Assembly (NCBI GenBank): GCA_946408355.1
Contig: CAMJRX010000013.1
Location: forward strand, 1 to 55,680
Direction: 5' to 3'
Origin: an uncultured Selenomonadales bacterium
GTDB taxonomy: Bacteria > Bacillota > Negativicutes > Selenomonadales > Selenomonadaceae
Length of the DNA stretch: 55,680 bases
Part shown: positions 46,055-54,815 of the stretch, piece after piece
How positions within the stretch are numbered: the stretch's first letter is position 1
Layout of the letters: the number at the start of each line of letters is the position of its first letter
The notes under the pieces: model-generated
Seen by the model: the letters and a program-made list of their open reading frames with translations, nothing else
Told to the model about the DNA's origin: nothing
The model's database searches: none
Translations under genes and position numbers: made by a program

Positions 46055-46205
46055 TAGAATTTTTTTACAAACTTGTTGCCGCTGATTTTATAAGTTTCGT
46101 CGTTGATATGGAAAGTCGTTGCTGTGAATTCTTTTAACGTGACAGAACCGCCGCCGTCAACTTTGCCGTAAATAAATGTGTCCGAGCCGAGCAAATTAGA
46201 GCGTA
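46054..46205 (-). pseudogene. C-terminal remnant of a surface protein, cut by an IS end
   Basis: About 50 codons: RSNLLGSDTFIYGKVDGGGS, then VTLKEFTATTFHINDETYKISGNKF and KKF stop. The end motif resembles the fragment at 41689-41836. The coding sense stops at the IS-like end TTTACCAATA near 46206, so the rest of the gene was lost when the element inserted. Confidence 0.5.
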
Positions 46206-46676
46206 TTGGTAAAGTGCAAAAATAAAACACAAGCAAAATCTTTGGTAAAATGAATTTGAAAAATTCTCCAAAGGAAAGTGCTTATGTCAAACTCATTTTA
46301 CCACGAACGCTACTGCCTTACAAAAGCGCAACGAGAAATAATCGAACCACTGTTACCGGCGCCCAAGTCGACAGGGCCACCAGGATTAAATCCCTTGACG
46401 GTCTTTAACGCAATCTTATGGATATTGTCTTCAGGAGCCGCATGGCGCGACTTGCCACCCCAATTTGGCAATTGGAACAGCATTTATCACAAATTCCGCC
46501 TCTGGTGCACTGACGACGTTTTCGATAACATCTTACGAGTGTTGGTATCCGACACGGAAAGTTGCAAAAAAATTGGGCAGATCGTCCGATTGCCAACTGG
46601 TCGCTCGGAAAGCAATCAGTTGTTCTTGAACGACCGCCTCGCTTCACTCTTCGACAAATTCGACCGCTAGCTTTTT
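46206..46676 (+). mobile_element. IS5-family remnant with internal deletion
   Basis: The left part (TTGGTAAA, later GTAAAATGAATTTGAA and AATTCTCCAAAGGAAAG) parallels the sequences following 53042 and 55611. It is followed by the start of a transposase and then, after a deletion, by what looks like its C-terminus. No matching right terminal repeat was found, so the right boundary is approximate. Confidence 0.65.
46284..46670 (+). pseudogene. Internally deleted IS5-family transposase
   Basis: 128 residues. The first ~90 are the N-terminal DUF4096-type region of IS5 transposases: YCLTKAQREIIEPLLPAP, NAILWILSSGAAWRDLPPQF and GNWNSIYHKFRLWCTDDVFD. The remainder, ending NDRLASLFDKFDR, resembles the RRIATRYDKL segment near the normal C-terminus, and no DDE catalytic core lies between. 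It cannot transpose by itself, but could be moved in trans if the ends are intact. AAAGGAAAG precedes the ATG. Confidence 0.75.
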
Positions 46677-46743
46677 CTTCTTACACAATCTGCTTGACAC
46701 TGCCGAGCTGTCTTTAAAACTTCTATGGGATTCATTTTATAAC

Positions 46744-46758
46744 AGTCCTTTCGGGACT
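46744..46758 (-). terminator. Possible terminator of the opp operon
   Basis: Hairpin AGTCC-TTTCG-GGACT 31 nt past the oppF stop. The following minus-strand sequence TGTTATAAAAT is only modestly T-rich, so strength is uncertain. Confidence 0.35.
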
Positions 46759-46788
46759 ATCATAAAATTTCTTCCACTTTTTGTTAAG

Positions 46789-47676
46789 TTAATGCCATTG
46801 AACAAAATGGGTGTCACTAAGGCGTTGCATTGTACCGTTTTCGTAATTTGCCTTAGCCGCGTCATAGTGTATAAGCTGACGTTGCTTTTCGACAAGGGGA
46901 TTAGGTTGCGGCACGGCAGATAACAAACTTTGCGTGTAGGGGTGTGCAGGATTAGAAAAAATTTCTCGCGTCAAGCCCGTCTCAACCAGATAACCTTTAT
47001 GCAAAACGCCGATTCTATCCGAAATGTATTTAACCATGCTCAAATCGTGCGCAATAAACAGATACGCGCATTTAGTTTCGGCTTGAATATCTTTCATGAG
47101 ATTGACAACTTGCGCTTGGATTGAAACGTCAAGGGCGGAAATACATTCGTCTGCGATGATAAGTTTTGGGTTCATGACGAGCGCACGAGCAATTCCAACA
47201 CGCTGACGTTGACCGCCGGAAAATTGTTGAGGATAACGTTCGGCGTGCGCGGGCGATAATCCAACTTTTTTTAAAATCTCGCCGATAATTTCGTTGCGTT
47301 CCTTTTGGCTTGAATAAAGTTTGTGAATATCAAGCCCTTCGCCGATTATGTCGCCAATTTTTTTACGCGGATTCAAACTGGACATCGGGTCTTGAAAAAT
47401 CATCTGCATATTTTGACGGAGCATTTTATTAGTTTCGTTGTCGAGCTTACCGGATATTTTTTGCCCGTTAAAAAAAATTATGCCGCTGGTCGGGTCGTAA
47501 AGGCGAATGATACTGCGCCCTATAGTTGTTTTACCGCTACCGGATTCGCCGACAAGCCCGTAAGTTTCACCGGGATAAATATCAAACGACACGCCGTTAA
47601 CAGCTTTAACTGTAAAGCTACGTGAAATTTTAAAGTGTTGACGGAGATATTTTACTTGAAGCAGAGGTTCAGCCAT
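46789..47676 (-). CDS. oppF: Oligopeptide ABC transporter ATPase OppF
   Basis: 295 residues: Walker A GESGSGKTT, Q-loop FQDPMSSLNPR, signature FSGGQRQR, Walker B LIIADECISALD (Asp-Glu-Cys), H-loop AHDLS, and the Opp/Dpp C-terminal region with HPYTQSLLSAVP. One of two ATPases powering peptide import. The start overlaps the end of oppD by 8 nt. Confidence 0.93.
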   Translation of the reverse strand: MAEPLLQVKYLRQHFKISRSFTVKAVNGVSFDIYPGETYGLVGESGSGKTTIGRSIIRLYDPTSGIIFFNGQKISGKLDNETNKMLRQNMQMIFQDPMSSLNPRKKIGDIIGEGLDIHKLYSSQKERNEIIGEILKKVGLSPAHAERYPQQFSGGQRQRVGIARALVMNPKLIIADECISALDVSIQAQVVNLMKDIQAETKCAYLFIAHDLSMVKYISDRIGVLHKGYLVETGLTREIFSNPAHPYTQSLLSAVPQPNPLVEKQRQLIHYDAAKANYENGTMQRLSDTHFVQWH

Positions 47677-48715
47677 AATTTGCCGCCTTTCTTGAACGCA
47701 TTAATCGTGACTTCAACTCGGCGGGCAATTCGACTTTTGGCGCGTCGGGGTGCAATAGCCACGTCGCCGCGTAATGTGTTTCAGAAATTTTAAACATAGG
47801 CGGCTCCTCACGCTCGTCGATTTTCATAGCAAATTTATTTCGTGGTGCAAAGGCGTCGCCCTTAGGTTCGTGTAAAAGATTCGGCGGACTACCTGGAATA
47901 GAATAAAGTCTATCGTCGTCGGTTTCCAAATCGGGCATGGCAGAGAGCAATCCCCACGTGTACGGGTGGCGCGGGTCGTAAAAAATTTCCTCAACGGTTC
48001 CGACTTCAATCACCTTGCCAGCGTACATGACGTTAACATAATCGGCAACCTTCGCAACGACGCCCAAATCGTGCGTGATATAAATTACCGACAAATTCAT
48101 TTCGGCTTGAATGTCTTTAATCAAATTCAAAATCCGCGCTTGAACAGTAACATCAAGGGCGGTCGTCGGCTCGTCACAGATTAAAATTTTCGGCTCGCAA
48201 GACAACGCGACGGCAATAACAACACGTTGACGCATACCGCCCGAAAGTTGGTGCGGATAATTTTTCATGCGCTTTTCGGCGTCCATAATCCCAACCAAAT
48301 TTAAAAGCTCAATGGCTCTTTGGCGGGCGTCCGATTTAGAAATTTTTTTGTGTAAGAACATGCCCTCCGTAATTTGGTCGCCGATTGTCATTGTCGGATC
48401 GAGACTCGTCATCGGGTCTTGAAAAACCATTGCAATTTGTTGACCGTTAATCTTTTGGCGCAAATCTTTTTTAGTAAAAGTCAAGATGTCTTCGCCGTTG
48501 TAGAAAATATTTCCGCTGTTGATTATGGCGTTGCTATCCAAAAGTCCGGTGACTGCCTTCATTGTGACGGATTTACCCGAACCGCTTTCGCCGACAAGCG
48601 CAACCGTTTTTCCGCTCGGCAATTCAAAATTTACGCCGCGTATCGCATGAATATTGCCGGCGTTTGTGCGAAAAGTTATATCCAAATTTTTTACTGTAAG
48701 AATATTTTTTTCCAT
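47669..48715 (-). CDS. oppD: Oligopeptide ABC transporter ATPase OppD
   Basis: 348 residues: Walker A GESGSGKS, FQDPMTSLDPT, signature LSGGMRQR, Walker B ILICDEPTTALD, THDLG and the C-terminal HPYTWGLLSAMPDL. The Cys residues of the OppD C-terminal [4Fe-4S]/oligopeptide domain are reduced here. ATG 48715 gives MEKNILTVKNL, close behind the oppC stop, with GAGG inside oppC. Confidence 0.93.
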   Translation of the reverse strand: MEKNILTVKNLDITFRTNAGNIHAIRGVNFELPSGKTVALVGESGSGKSVTMKAVTGLLDSNAIINSGNIFYNGEDILTFTKKDLRQKINGQQIAMVFQDPMTSLDPTMTIGDQITEGMFLHKKISKSDARQRAIELLNLVGIMDAEKRMKNYPHQLSGGMRQRVVIAVALSCEPKILICDEPTTALDVTVQARILNLIKDIQAEMNLSVIYITHDLGVVAKVADYVNVMYAGKVIEVGTVEEIFYDPRHPYTWGLLSAMPDLETDDDRLYSIPGSPPNLLHEPKGDAFAPRNKFAMKIDEREEPPMFKISETHYAATWLLHPDAPKVELPAELKSRLMRSRKAANYG

Positions 48716-48719
48716 AATT

Positions 48720-49691
48720 TTACATATCCTCAAGTTTTGGTGCTAATGCCTCGCGGAATCCGTCGCCTATCAGATTAAATCCTAACATTAAAATCGCCAG
48801 CACACATATAGGCGGCAAAATTTGATACGGCAAAATCGTTATGTTGTTAAAGCCCGCCTCAATCAGCGAACCTATCGAACATTGCGGCAAAACTATTCCG
48901 ACGCCAACGAAACTTAAAAATGCCTCCGTGAATATCGCAACCGGTATCGAAAACATGACTTGAGTAATTATCGGTCCGATTGTGTTCGGTAATATCTGCT
49001 TAAAAATTATGTGAAAACTGCCCGCGCCCAGCGTCCGACTTGCTAGAACGTATTCGCGCTCCTTTAACTTCAAACACTCCGCCCGCGCAATTTTGCTCAT
49101 GCCAATCCATTCCGTTATCAGCAGCGAAACGATAACCAGCCCAATTCCCTTTTCCATAAAAATTGCCAGTATCGAAATTATAACCAGCGTTGGAACGGAA
49201 CCGGCAATTTCTATAAACCTTTGTAAAATATGGTCGACGATGCCGCCAAAAAAGCCCGATATTAATCCGTAGCTCGTGCCAATCAGCATGTCAATAAAAA
49301 TCGCCACGAACGCAATTATTAACGAAACTCGCGCACCTTGCCAAGTCCGTGTCCAAAGGTCGCGCCCCATATCGTCAGTACCAAAGATAAATGTTTTGTC
49401 AGCGAAAAAATTCTGCGCGGAACCGTCGCCAATTTGTGGCGATAAACTTTTGGCAATAACTTCCTTTCCGCCGGCGTCCGTCACTGCAACAATTTGATCG
49501 TAGCTGTAAGTGCTAACAATCGGCGCAAATATCGCGAACAACATTATGACAATAATTAAAATCAAACCCGTGACGGCAAATTTATTGCGGAAGAAATGAA
49601 CAGCGACGCCCTTCCAATAGCCCTGTGAGGCAAAATTTTCGTCAACGCTAATATCGCGGTCGCTAATAAATTCAAAGTCGTCTTTGTTCAT
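48720..49691 (-). CDS. oppC: Oligopeptide ABC transporter permease OppC
   Basis: 323 residues, N-terminal cytoplasmic tail then six helices. It has FGTDDMGRDLWTRTWQGARV, typical of OppC/DppC, and the EAA coupling loop AECLKLKEREYVLASRTLGA. ATG 49691 is 6 nt from AGGAGGGG; GTG 49697 is too close to it. Confidence 0.93.
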   Translation of the reverse strand: MNKDDFEFISDRDISVDENFASQGYWKGVAVHFFRNKFAVTGLILIIVIMLFAIFAPIVSTYSYDQIVAVTDAGGKEVIAKSLSPQIGDGSAQNFFADKTFIFGTDDMGRDLWTRTWQGARVSLIIAFVAIFIDMLIGTSYGLISGFFGGIVDHILQRFIEIAGSVPTLVIISILAIFMEKGIGLVIVSLLITEWIGMSKIARAECLKLKEREYVLASRTLGAGSFHIIFKQILPNTIGPIITQVMFSIPVAIFTEAFLSFVGVGIVLPQCSIGSLIEAGFNNITILPYQILPPICVLAILMLGFNLIGDGFREALAPKLEDM

Positions 49692-49693
49692 GT

Positions 49694-50635
49694 TCACCCC
49701 TCCTTAGACGTCAACCTGATTCGCGGGTCGATTATTCCGTACAAAATATCAAGCACCAACATGACGCCGATATACATTGCGGAAAATACTATGCTTAACG
49801 CCAATACATAATTGTAATCGACGCCCTGCCCAGCTATCGCGTCTACCATGAGTTTGCCCACGCCGTTTATCCCGTAAATTTTTTCGATAACCATTGCGCC
49901 TGTTAATAAACTCACAACCAGCGGCGCGATAACTGTAACGATTGGAATTAGCGCGTTCCGCAAAACATGCTTGCGTATCAGTTCAAAGCCATAAAGCCCT
50001 TTTGCCTCCGCTAATTTTACGTAATCGCTGTTCAAAACTTCTAGCATTTCATTTCGCGTAAAGCGAGCTATCGTCGAAATCGCAAATAAACTAAGCGACA
50101 ACGCCGGCATGATTGACGACGCTAAAAAGTTTGACGGGTCGAAAAAATACGGGAAGAACGGAATTTTATACGAGAAAAAATATTGCAGGAAAATCATAAA
50201 GACATAGGACGGAATGCACACGCCCAAAATTGAAACGATTGTGCATAATCCGTCCAAAAATTTTCCGCGATTGAGTGCCGCAATAATTCCTATTGCCAGT
50301 CCGACCAGCGTCCCGAATAATATCGACAACACGCCAATTTTAAACGAGTTAATTAGGCAAGCCGTCATTATCGGTTTAATCGGTGCGCCGTTGTAGAGGG
50401 AAGTCCCATTGCCAAAACTCCCGCTCAACAACATTGACATATAATTGACGAACTGTTCTAAAATCGGTTTGTTAAGTCCGAGTTCCTCGCGTTTCTGCAA
50501 AATCATTTCCGCGCTCATTCTCTCGACGGGGAACGGGTCGCCAGGCATTATCCGAATCAGCACGAACAGTACGAAAATTATTATGAACAGCGTCAACACC
50601 GACATTAAAATTCTTTTTGTTATGTACTTGCTCAT
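49694..50635 (-). CDS. oppB: Oligopeptide ABC transporter permease OppB
   Basis: 313 residues, six helices: N-terminus MSKYITKRILMSVLTLFIII, FVLIRIMPGDPF, and the EAA loop DYVKLAEAKGLYGFELIRKH. C-terminus IIDPRIRLTSKEG is the usual end. ATG overlaps the oppA stop (ATGA). Confidence 0.93.
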   Translation of the reverse strand: MSKYITKRILMSVLTLFIIIFVLFVLIRIMPGDPFPVERMSAEMILQKREELGLNKPILEQFVNYMSMLLSGSFGNGTSLYNGAPIKPIMTACLINSFKIGVLSILFGTLVGLAIGIIAALNRGKFLDGLCTIVSILGVCIPSYVFMIFLQYFFSYKIPFFPYFFDPSNFLASSIMPALSLSLFAISTIARFTRNEMLEVLNSDYVKLAEAKGLYGFELIRKHVLRNALIPIVTVIAPLVVSLLTGAMVIEKIYGINGVGKLMVDAIAGQGVDYNYVLALSIVFSAMYIGVMLVLDILYGIIDPRIRLTSKEG

Positions 50636-52281
50636 TTGAGTTTAACGTTTTTAAAAACGCGAGTGACGCCGGCGACATGGAAATCAATTCCCTCAACATT
50701 CGGCGAAATTAAAATTGCATTGGCGTCAGTGTAAAGCGGCGCGATAACTGCATTGTCAAGTAAGATTTTTTCCGCGTCGTACATGGCGTTCCAACGTGCG
50801 TCGTAATTGGCGGCAAGGTCGCCTGTCGTGCAGTCGGAAATAATTTTATCGTATTCGGCGTTGCTCCAATGCTCAGCAATTTCACAGCCAGAAGTTGTCC
50901 ACAACGTCAAGAAAGTCATCGGGTCGTTGTAATCGGGCGTCCAGTCAACCAAAGCCAAATCGTAATTATCGGAAGTCACATTGCTCAAATATTCTGCTTT
51001 GGGCATGGGCTGAAGATTAATTTTCACGCCGGGCAAATTCTCTTCGACTTGAGACTTAATCGCTTGAACAATTTTTGTAGAGGCATCGCCGTCATTCGAG
51101 TAGATCAAGTTCAAATCAAAATTATCTTTGCCGAGTTCAGCCTTAGCCTTAGCTAAAAATTCTTGCGACTTTGAAACATTGAAACTTACAACGTCAGAGA
51201 ATTGTTTTTGGTCTTCGGCGAAAAATTTTCCAGTCTTAGCATTGGGGGCGAATTCAACTGGAACTGCGGTATAAGTTGCAACTGCGCCGTTCATGACATA
51301 ATTGTAAACGAGCGATTCGCGGTCAATGGCATTGGAAATTGCAAGGCGCAAGTTGACATTTGAGAGCGCGCCCGCGTGATGATTTTTCGGGTCTTGATTA
51401 AAGGACAAATAATTAAGATAGCCGGAAGGAAAAGTTTTCAAGTTCTTAGAAAGTTCAGCATCCTTTTTAACGTGCTCAACCTGATTACCCGAAATGCTTA
51501 CAAGATTTAGCGTACCATTTTTAAAGGAAGTCAGCGCGTTATCTGAAGAACTCACGACTTGATATTGGAAGCCGTCGAGAGAAATTTTATCGGCGTTCCA
51601 GTACGAATCATTTTTCTTGAGCTGAATATTTGCCGTACCGGGAATGTAATTCGCCAGCATAAACGCGCCATTAGACAGGAAAGTTTCGGGGCTTGTGCCG
51701 TAACTGCCCTCGTCTAAAGAATTATAAAATTTTTCGTTGATAGGATAAAAAGTTGGGAAGCACATCAACGACGGGAAGAAAGAAACAGGCGCGTCAAGCT
51801 CAACGACAAAAGTTTTCGGGTCGGGAGCACTTACGCCTAAAGTTTTTGGATCGCCGCCTTTGATAACCGCGTCGGCATTTTTAACGCAAGCAACCGTATC
51901 GCCCATAATGTAGGCATATTCTTCAGCTTTTTGGCAGTGACGACGCCACGCAAAAACAAAATCTTCTGCAGTTACAGGGTCGCCGTTTGACCATTTAGCG
52001 TCGCGCAAGTGGAAAGTATAAGTCTTGCCGTCCTCTGAAACGTCAAAGCTTTCAGCGAGTGCGGGAATTGCTTTGCCGTCTGAATCAAGTTGCATTAAAC
52101 CATCGATACAATCGGCGATAACTTCAAAAGACGTGCTGTCAGTTGCGTGCCCGCTGTCGAGTGAAACGACATTTGAACCGAGCATGACGCTTAACTTGAC
52201 GTTGCCGTCTGCAGAATCGCCGCCACAACCCGCAAATATCATCGTCACGAGTAGCAACGTAGCCATTAAAATTTTTATCAT
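50632..52281 (-). CDS. oppA: Oligopeptide-binding lipoprotein OppA (SBP_bac_5)
   Basis: 549 residues with a lipoprotein signal, lipobox IFAGC (Cys19). Family motifs are LDSGHATDSTSFEVIADCID, GKTYTFHLRDAKWSNGDPVT, FVFAWRR and LRLAISNAIDRESLV. It captures peptides for OppBCDF. It overlaps the M15 peptidase gene by four bases (ATGA) with GAGGAAGGG upstream. Murein peptides are possible ligands, given that neighbour. Confidence 0.94.
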   Translation of the reverse strand: MIKILMATLLLVTMIFAGCGGDSADGNVKLSVMLGSNVVSLDSGHATDSTSFEVIADCIDGLMQLDSDGKAIPALAESFDVSEDGKTYTFHLRDAKWSNGDPVTAEDFVFAWRRHCQKAEEYAYIMGDTVACVKNADAVIKGGDPKTLGVSAPDPKTFVVELDAPVSFFPSLMCFPTFYPINEKFYNSLDEGSYGTSPETFLSNGAFMLANYIPGTANIQLKKNDSYWNADKISLDGFQYQVVSSSDNALTSFKNGTLNLVSISGNQVEHVKKDAELSKNLKTFPSGYLNYLSFNQDPKNHHAGALSNVNLRLAISNAIDRESLVYNYVMNGAVATYTAVPVEFAPNAKTGKFFAEDQKQFSDVVSFNVSKSQEFLAKAKAELGKDNFDLNLIYSNDGDASTKIVQAIKSQVEENLPGVKINLQPMPKAEYLSNVTSDNYDLALVDWTPDYNDPMTFLTLWTTSGCEIAEHWSNAEYDKIISDCTTGDLAANYDARWNAMYDAEKILLDNAVIAPLYTDANAILISPNVEGIDFHVAGVTRVFKNVKLK

Positions 52282-52886
52282 CTTACAATCCCTTCCTCAA
52301 TAAAAAAATGCTGATAATCTTTTTCGTCGTCCCAACAGTTGCCGCCCCAAATAAAACCGTGCGCCGCGAACAGCTTGCAACATAAATCATTTTCCTCAAT
52401 TTTATATGGAAAAATTTTCGTGCGATCTTCAAAGTCAGCGGAATTGTCCGGCGCGATTATTTTTTTGCCGTCAACAGTTTTGATATACGGATTGTAAAGC
52501 GGATTGATGTCGACAGCCAACCCGTAGCCGTGCAAAGAAATTCTGTTGGTGTAAGAAACGTAGCGAAAATTAAAACACGAAGAATTATTATCGCGCATAG
52601 AAAGTTCGTCGTCGGCGTCGTATTCGTCAATCAACCGAATCTTTTCAATCGGATAATTCTTCGCGTAAAGTTTAGTGAAAATTTCTGTCAGCGGCTCTGC
52701 AATTTTTACGTTGCAAATTAATTCGCCTTCCAAAGTTTTGCCGCTTAAATCTTTGTGCAGGACGTGCAGATAGCGCAATTCGTCCAATGGTAACGGACAA
52801 TTTTTTTTGTAAGATTTGCCGTCTATCCTCGCAAAAATTTTTTCGTCTATCTCCGAAATGTAAAATGCTCTGTCCAAAAAACTCAT
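52278..52886 (-). CDS. M15-family peptidoglycan peptidase (VanY/CwlK-like)
   Basis: 202 residues. The zinc site is clear: SLHGYGLAVDINPLYNP (His and Asp) and DYQHFFIE (last His), with WGGNCW before it as in L-Ala-D-Glu and D,D-peptidases of M15C. No signal peptide or anchor is visible (MSFLDRAFYISEIDEKIF), so it may act on imported peptides in the cytoplasm or leave by another path. As first gene of an opp operon it suggests recycling of wall peptides. AGGAGG precedes the ATG. Confidence 0.85.
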   Translation of the reverse strand: MSFLDRAFYISEIDEKIFARIDGKSYKKNCPLPLDELRYLHVLHKDLSGKTLEGELICNVKIAEPLTEIFTKLYAKNYPIEKIRLIDEYDADDELSMRDNNSSCFNFRYVSYTNRISLHGYGLAVDINPLYNPYIKTVDGKKIIAPDNSADFEDRTKIFPYKIEENDLCCKLFAAHGFIWGGNCWDDEKDYQHFFIEEGIVR

Positions 52887-52902
52887 TCCTCCTGAAAATT
52901 TT

Positions 52903-52937
52903 CTGATATAATATCAGACTTTAAGAATCAATGTCAA
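52903..52937 (-). promoter_or_regulatory. Promoter with palindromic operator for the M15-opp operon
   Basis: Minus strand: -35 TTGACA (52937-52932), 18-nt spacer, -10 TATTAT (52913-52908). The perfect palindrome CTGATAT-A-ATATCAG (52903-52917) covers the -10, an ideal repressor position. Confidence 0.7.
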
Positions 52938-53041
52938 GGACAGAACATTTAATAAATTTTATGATATTTACCTGTCGTTATCTACCCCGTGATTTTTTTT
53001 GGAAAAATGGTATGCAAATACACGATTCAGAAAAGTGTAGC

Positions 53042-53289
53042 TAGGGTTTGTAGGTAAATTTATATAAGAAAAAAACACAATCAATGATAAAATGGGTTTG
53101 AAGAAAAGTCGAAGGTGGAACCCCCGCCGCTTAATCCCCGCATTCAATGCCATTACGCGGAGTGCGTTGGCAAGATTTGCCCTGCGGAAATTGGAATAGC
53201 ATTTATCACAAATTCCGTAAGGGCTGTAGGCTCGCTCTCTTTCAATGGTTGCTCAAATTCGTAAACGCTGAGACGAATAATTCAACATT
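53042..53289 (+). mobile_element. Decayed IS5-family left end and transposase fragment
   Basis: TAGGGTTTGTAGGTAAATT at 53042 is the left end shared with 55611 (18 of 19 bases). Frame-broken transposase sequence follows: GVRWQDLPCGNWNSIYHKFR is encoded around 53158-53218, and nearly the same DNA (GGAAtAGCATTTATCACAAA) occurs at 46473. Multiple frameshifts and lost segments show an old copy. The rest of the gap, 52940-53041 and 53290-53510, shows no gene. Confidence 0.7.
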
Positions 53290-53510
53290 TAAGGCGGAAT
53301 AAAGACTATCCTAAATGTACAAAACCTTAACTTGCAAATTTGGGATAAGTCGCCGTTGCTTGTGAATCACTTGCCGCACGATAAATCAAGCAAATTATAG
53401 AGGCCATTAACCGCATTTAATTTGTAGTGTACGCAAAGAACTTAAAATAGTGTAGTGGCGCGAAGTTTGGCATTATTACATAATTTATTTTTGATTAATT
53501 TTTAACAGTG

Positions 53511-53534
53511 TGATAAAATTATCAGTGATATAAT
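53511..53534 (+). promoter_or_regulatory. Palindrome and -10 element before the Crp/Fnr gene
   Basis: TGATAAAATTATCA (53511-53524) is an imperfect palindrome ending 5 nt before TATAAT (53529-53534). No good -35 stands 16-18 nt upstream, so the site may bind a regulator, possibly the gene's own product. Confidence 0.5.
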
Positions 53535-53565
53535 CGGAAAAATTTTTATCGGGAGGTGAGCGGCG

Positions 53566-54231
53566 TTGACGGGTGAAGATTTGCAAAGCGTGCCGCTCTT
53601 TAAAGAATTATTGCCGGACGAGATTGAGAAATTTGTTAAGTTTACGGGTACGACGGTCAAGCGTTATCCGCGCGGCGAAAGAGTTTTGGAGGCATTTACG
53701 CCTAATGCAAATATCGGGGTGATTGTCAGAGGCGAAGCGCAACTTTTAGCTCTCGACAGGCTCGGCAATGAAACTGTTGGACACTCACTCGAAAGCGGCT
53801 CAATGTTCGGGACGGTCTCGGCAATTCTCGGCGAAGATTTAGTTGCCACGAGTGTTCAGCTTACAACCGACGCCGTTATAATGTGGTTGCCCTATCGTTC
53901 ACTGCTCATCGCTGGACCCAAGCTAGGACGTATGCACGGTATTGTTATGAAAAATTTATTGGAGGCGTTCAGCCGCAAAAATGTTTTGATGATGCAAAAA
54001 GTTGAATTGCTTAGCCAAAAAACACTTCGCGAACGAATGATTCTTTATCTATTACAACGTGAACGCCGTCAAGGCTCGGAGCGTGTACGCGTGCCGGGTC
54101 GTGTTCAATTAGCTAAAGAATTGGAGTGCAACCGCTCGGCATTGACGCGGGAAATTTCGTTAATGCAAGCAGAAGGTTTAGTCGAGTGCGGCGAAAAATG
54201 GATGCGTCTCAACAAGGAAATGCTCCGGTGA
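53566..54231 (+). CDS. Crp/Fnr-family transcription regulator
   Basis: 221 residues: N-terminal cNMP-binding-like beta barrel (GVIVRGEAQLLALDRLGNET, SGSMFGTVSAIL), a long dimer helix, and a C-terminal helix-turn-helix, RVQLAKELECNRSALTREIS. N-terminal Cys residues needed for an FNR [4Fe-4S] cluster are absent, and the cAMP-phosphate Arg is not evident, so the signal is unknown. TTG 53566 follows GGGAGGTGA. It overlaps the ccmA-like gene by four bases, which suggests control of that operon. Confidence 0.88.
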   Translation: MTGEDLQSVPLFKELLPDEIEKFVKFTGTTVKRYPRGERVLEAFTPNANIGVIVRGEAQLLALDRLGNETVGHSLESGSMFGTVSAILGEDLVATSVQLTTDAVIMWLPYRSLLIAGPKLGRMHGIVMKNLLEAFSRKNVLMMQKVELLSQKTLRERMILYLLQRERRQGSERVRVPGRVQLAKELECNRSALTREISLMQAEGLVECGEKWMRLNKEMLR

Positions 54232-54815
54232 TTATTTTCGACGATGTGAGCTTGAGTTTCGGGCGACATGCGCTGTTTGAAAATATTTCGTTGAATCTGC
54301 GCGGCGGAAAAATTATCGGAATCACGGGAGCTAACGGCGCGGGTAAGTCAACTTTTCTAAAACTTGCAGGAAAAATTATTCGTCCAGATGGCGGAGAAGT
54401 CAAATTGCCCGCTGATAAAAAGATTGCCGCAGTCTCGCCTGAAATGAAAATTTACGACAACTTGACGGCAGAGGAGAATTTATTTTTTTTCGATAAGCTT
54501 AGAGGAAAGATTTTATTTAAGGAAAATATTTTGGAGCTTGGTGAGCGCGTCGGTTTGGATTTTAAAACTTTTAGCAACGTTCGCGCAGAAAATTTTTCAA
54601 CGGGCATGCGGCAACGTTTAAAATTTGCAATTCTTTTAAGCGTCGACGCAAATATTTGGCTCCTCGACGAACCGACCGCAAATCTTGACGAGGACGGGCG
54701 CGATAAATTTTTTAACGAAATTCAAGCCGCTAAATCTGAAAAAATTATTTTACTTGCCACGAACGATAAGGCGGAGGAAAAAATTTGCGATGAAATTATT
54801 CGGCTCCCGTTTTGA
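54228..54815 (+). CDS. ccmA: ABC transporter ATPase, CcmA-like
   Basis: 195 residues, about the size of CcmA: Walker A GANGAGKST, signature FSTGMRQRL, Walker B IWLLDEPTANLD and a short C-terminus. GTG 54228 overlaps the regulator stop (GTGA) and has AAGGAA 9 nt upstream; a longer ATG start at 54198 would lie inside the regulator gene. Paired with CcmB as part of heme export or c-type cytochrome assembly. The family assignment rests on the neighbour, since small ABC ATPases look alike. Confidence 0.85.
   Translation: MIIFDDVSLSFGRHALFENISLNLRGGKIIGITGANGAGKSTFLKLAGKIIRPDGGEVKLPADKKIAAVSPEMKIYDNLTAEENLFFFDKLRGKILFKENILELGERVGLDFKTFSNVRAENFSTGMRQRLKFAILLSVDANIWLLDEPTANLDEDGRDKFFNEIQAAKSEKIILLATNDKAEEKICDEIIRLPF

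Noticed and set aside
46671-46788. Right terminal inverted repeat of the IS5 remnant
   Set aside because: The expected TTTACC-type end was not found before oppF, so no boundary is claimed.
53511-53524. FNR box upstream of the Crp/Fnr gene
   Set aside because: The half-sites TGAT/ATCA are 6 nt apart rather than 4 and lack the outer T/A, so it is listed only as a palindrome.
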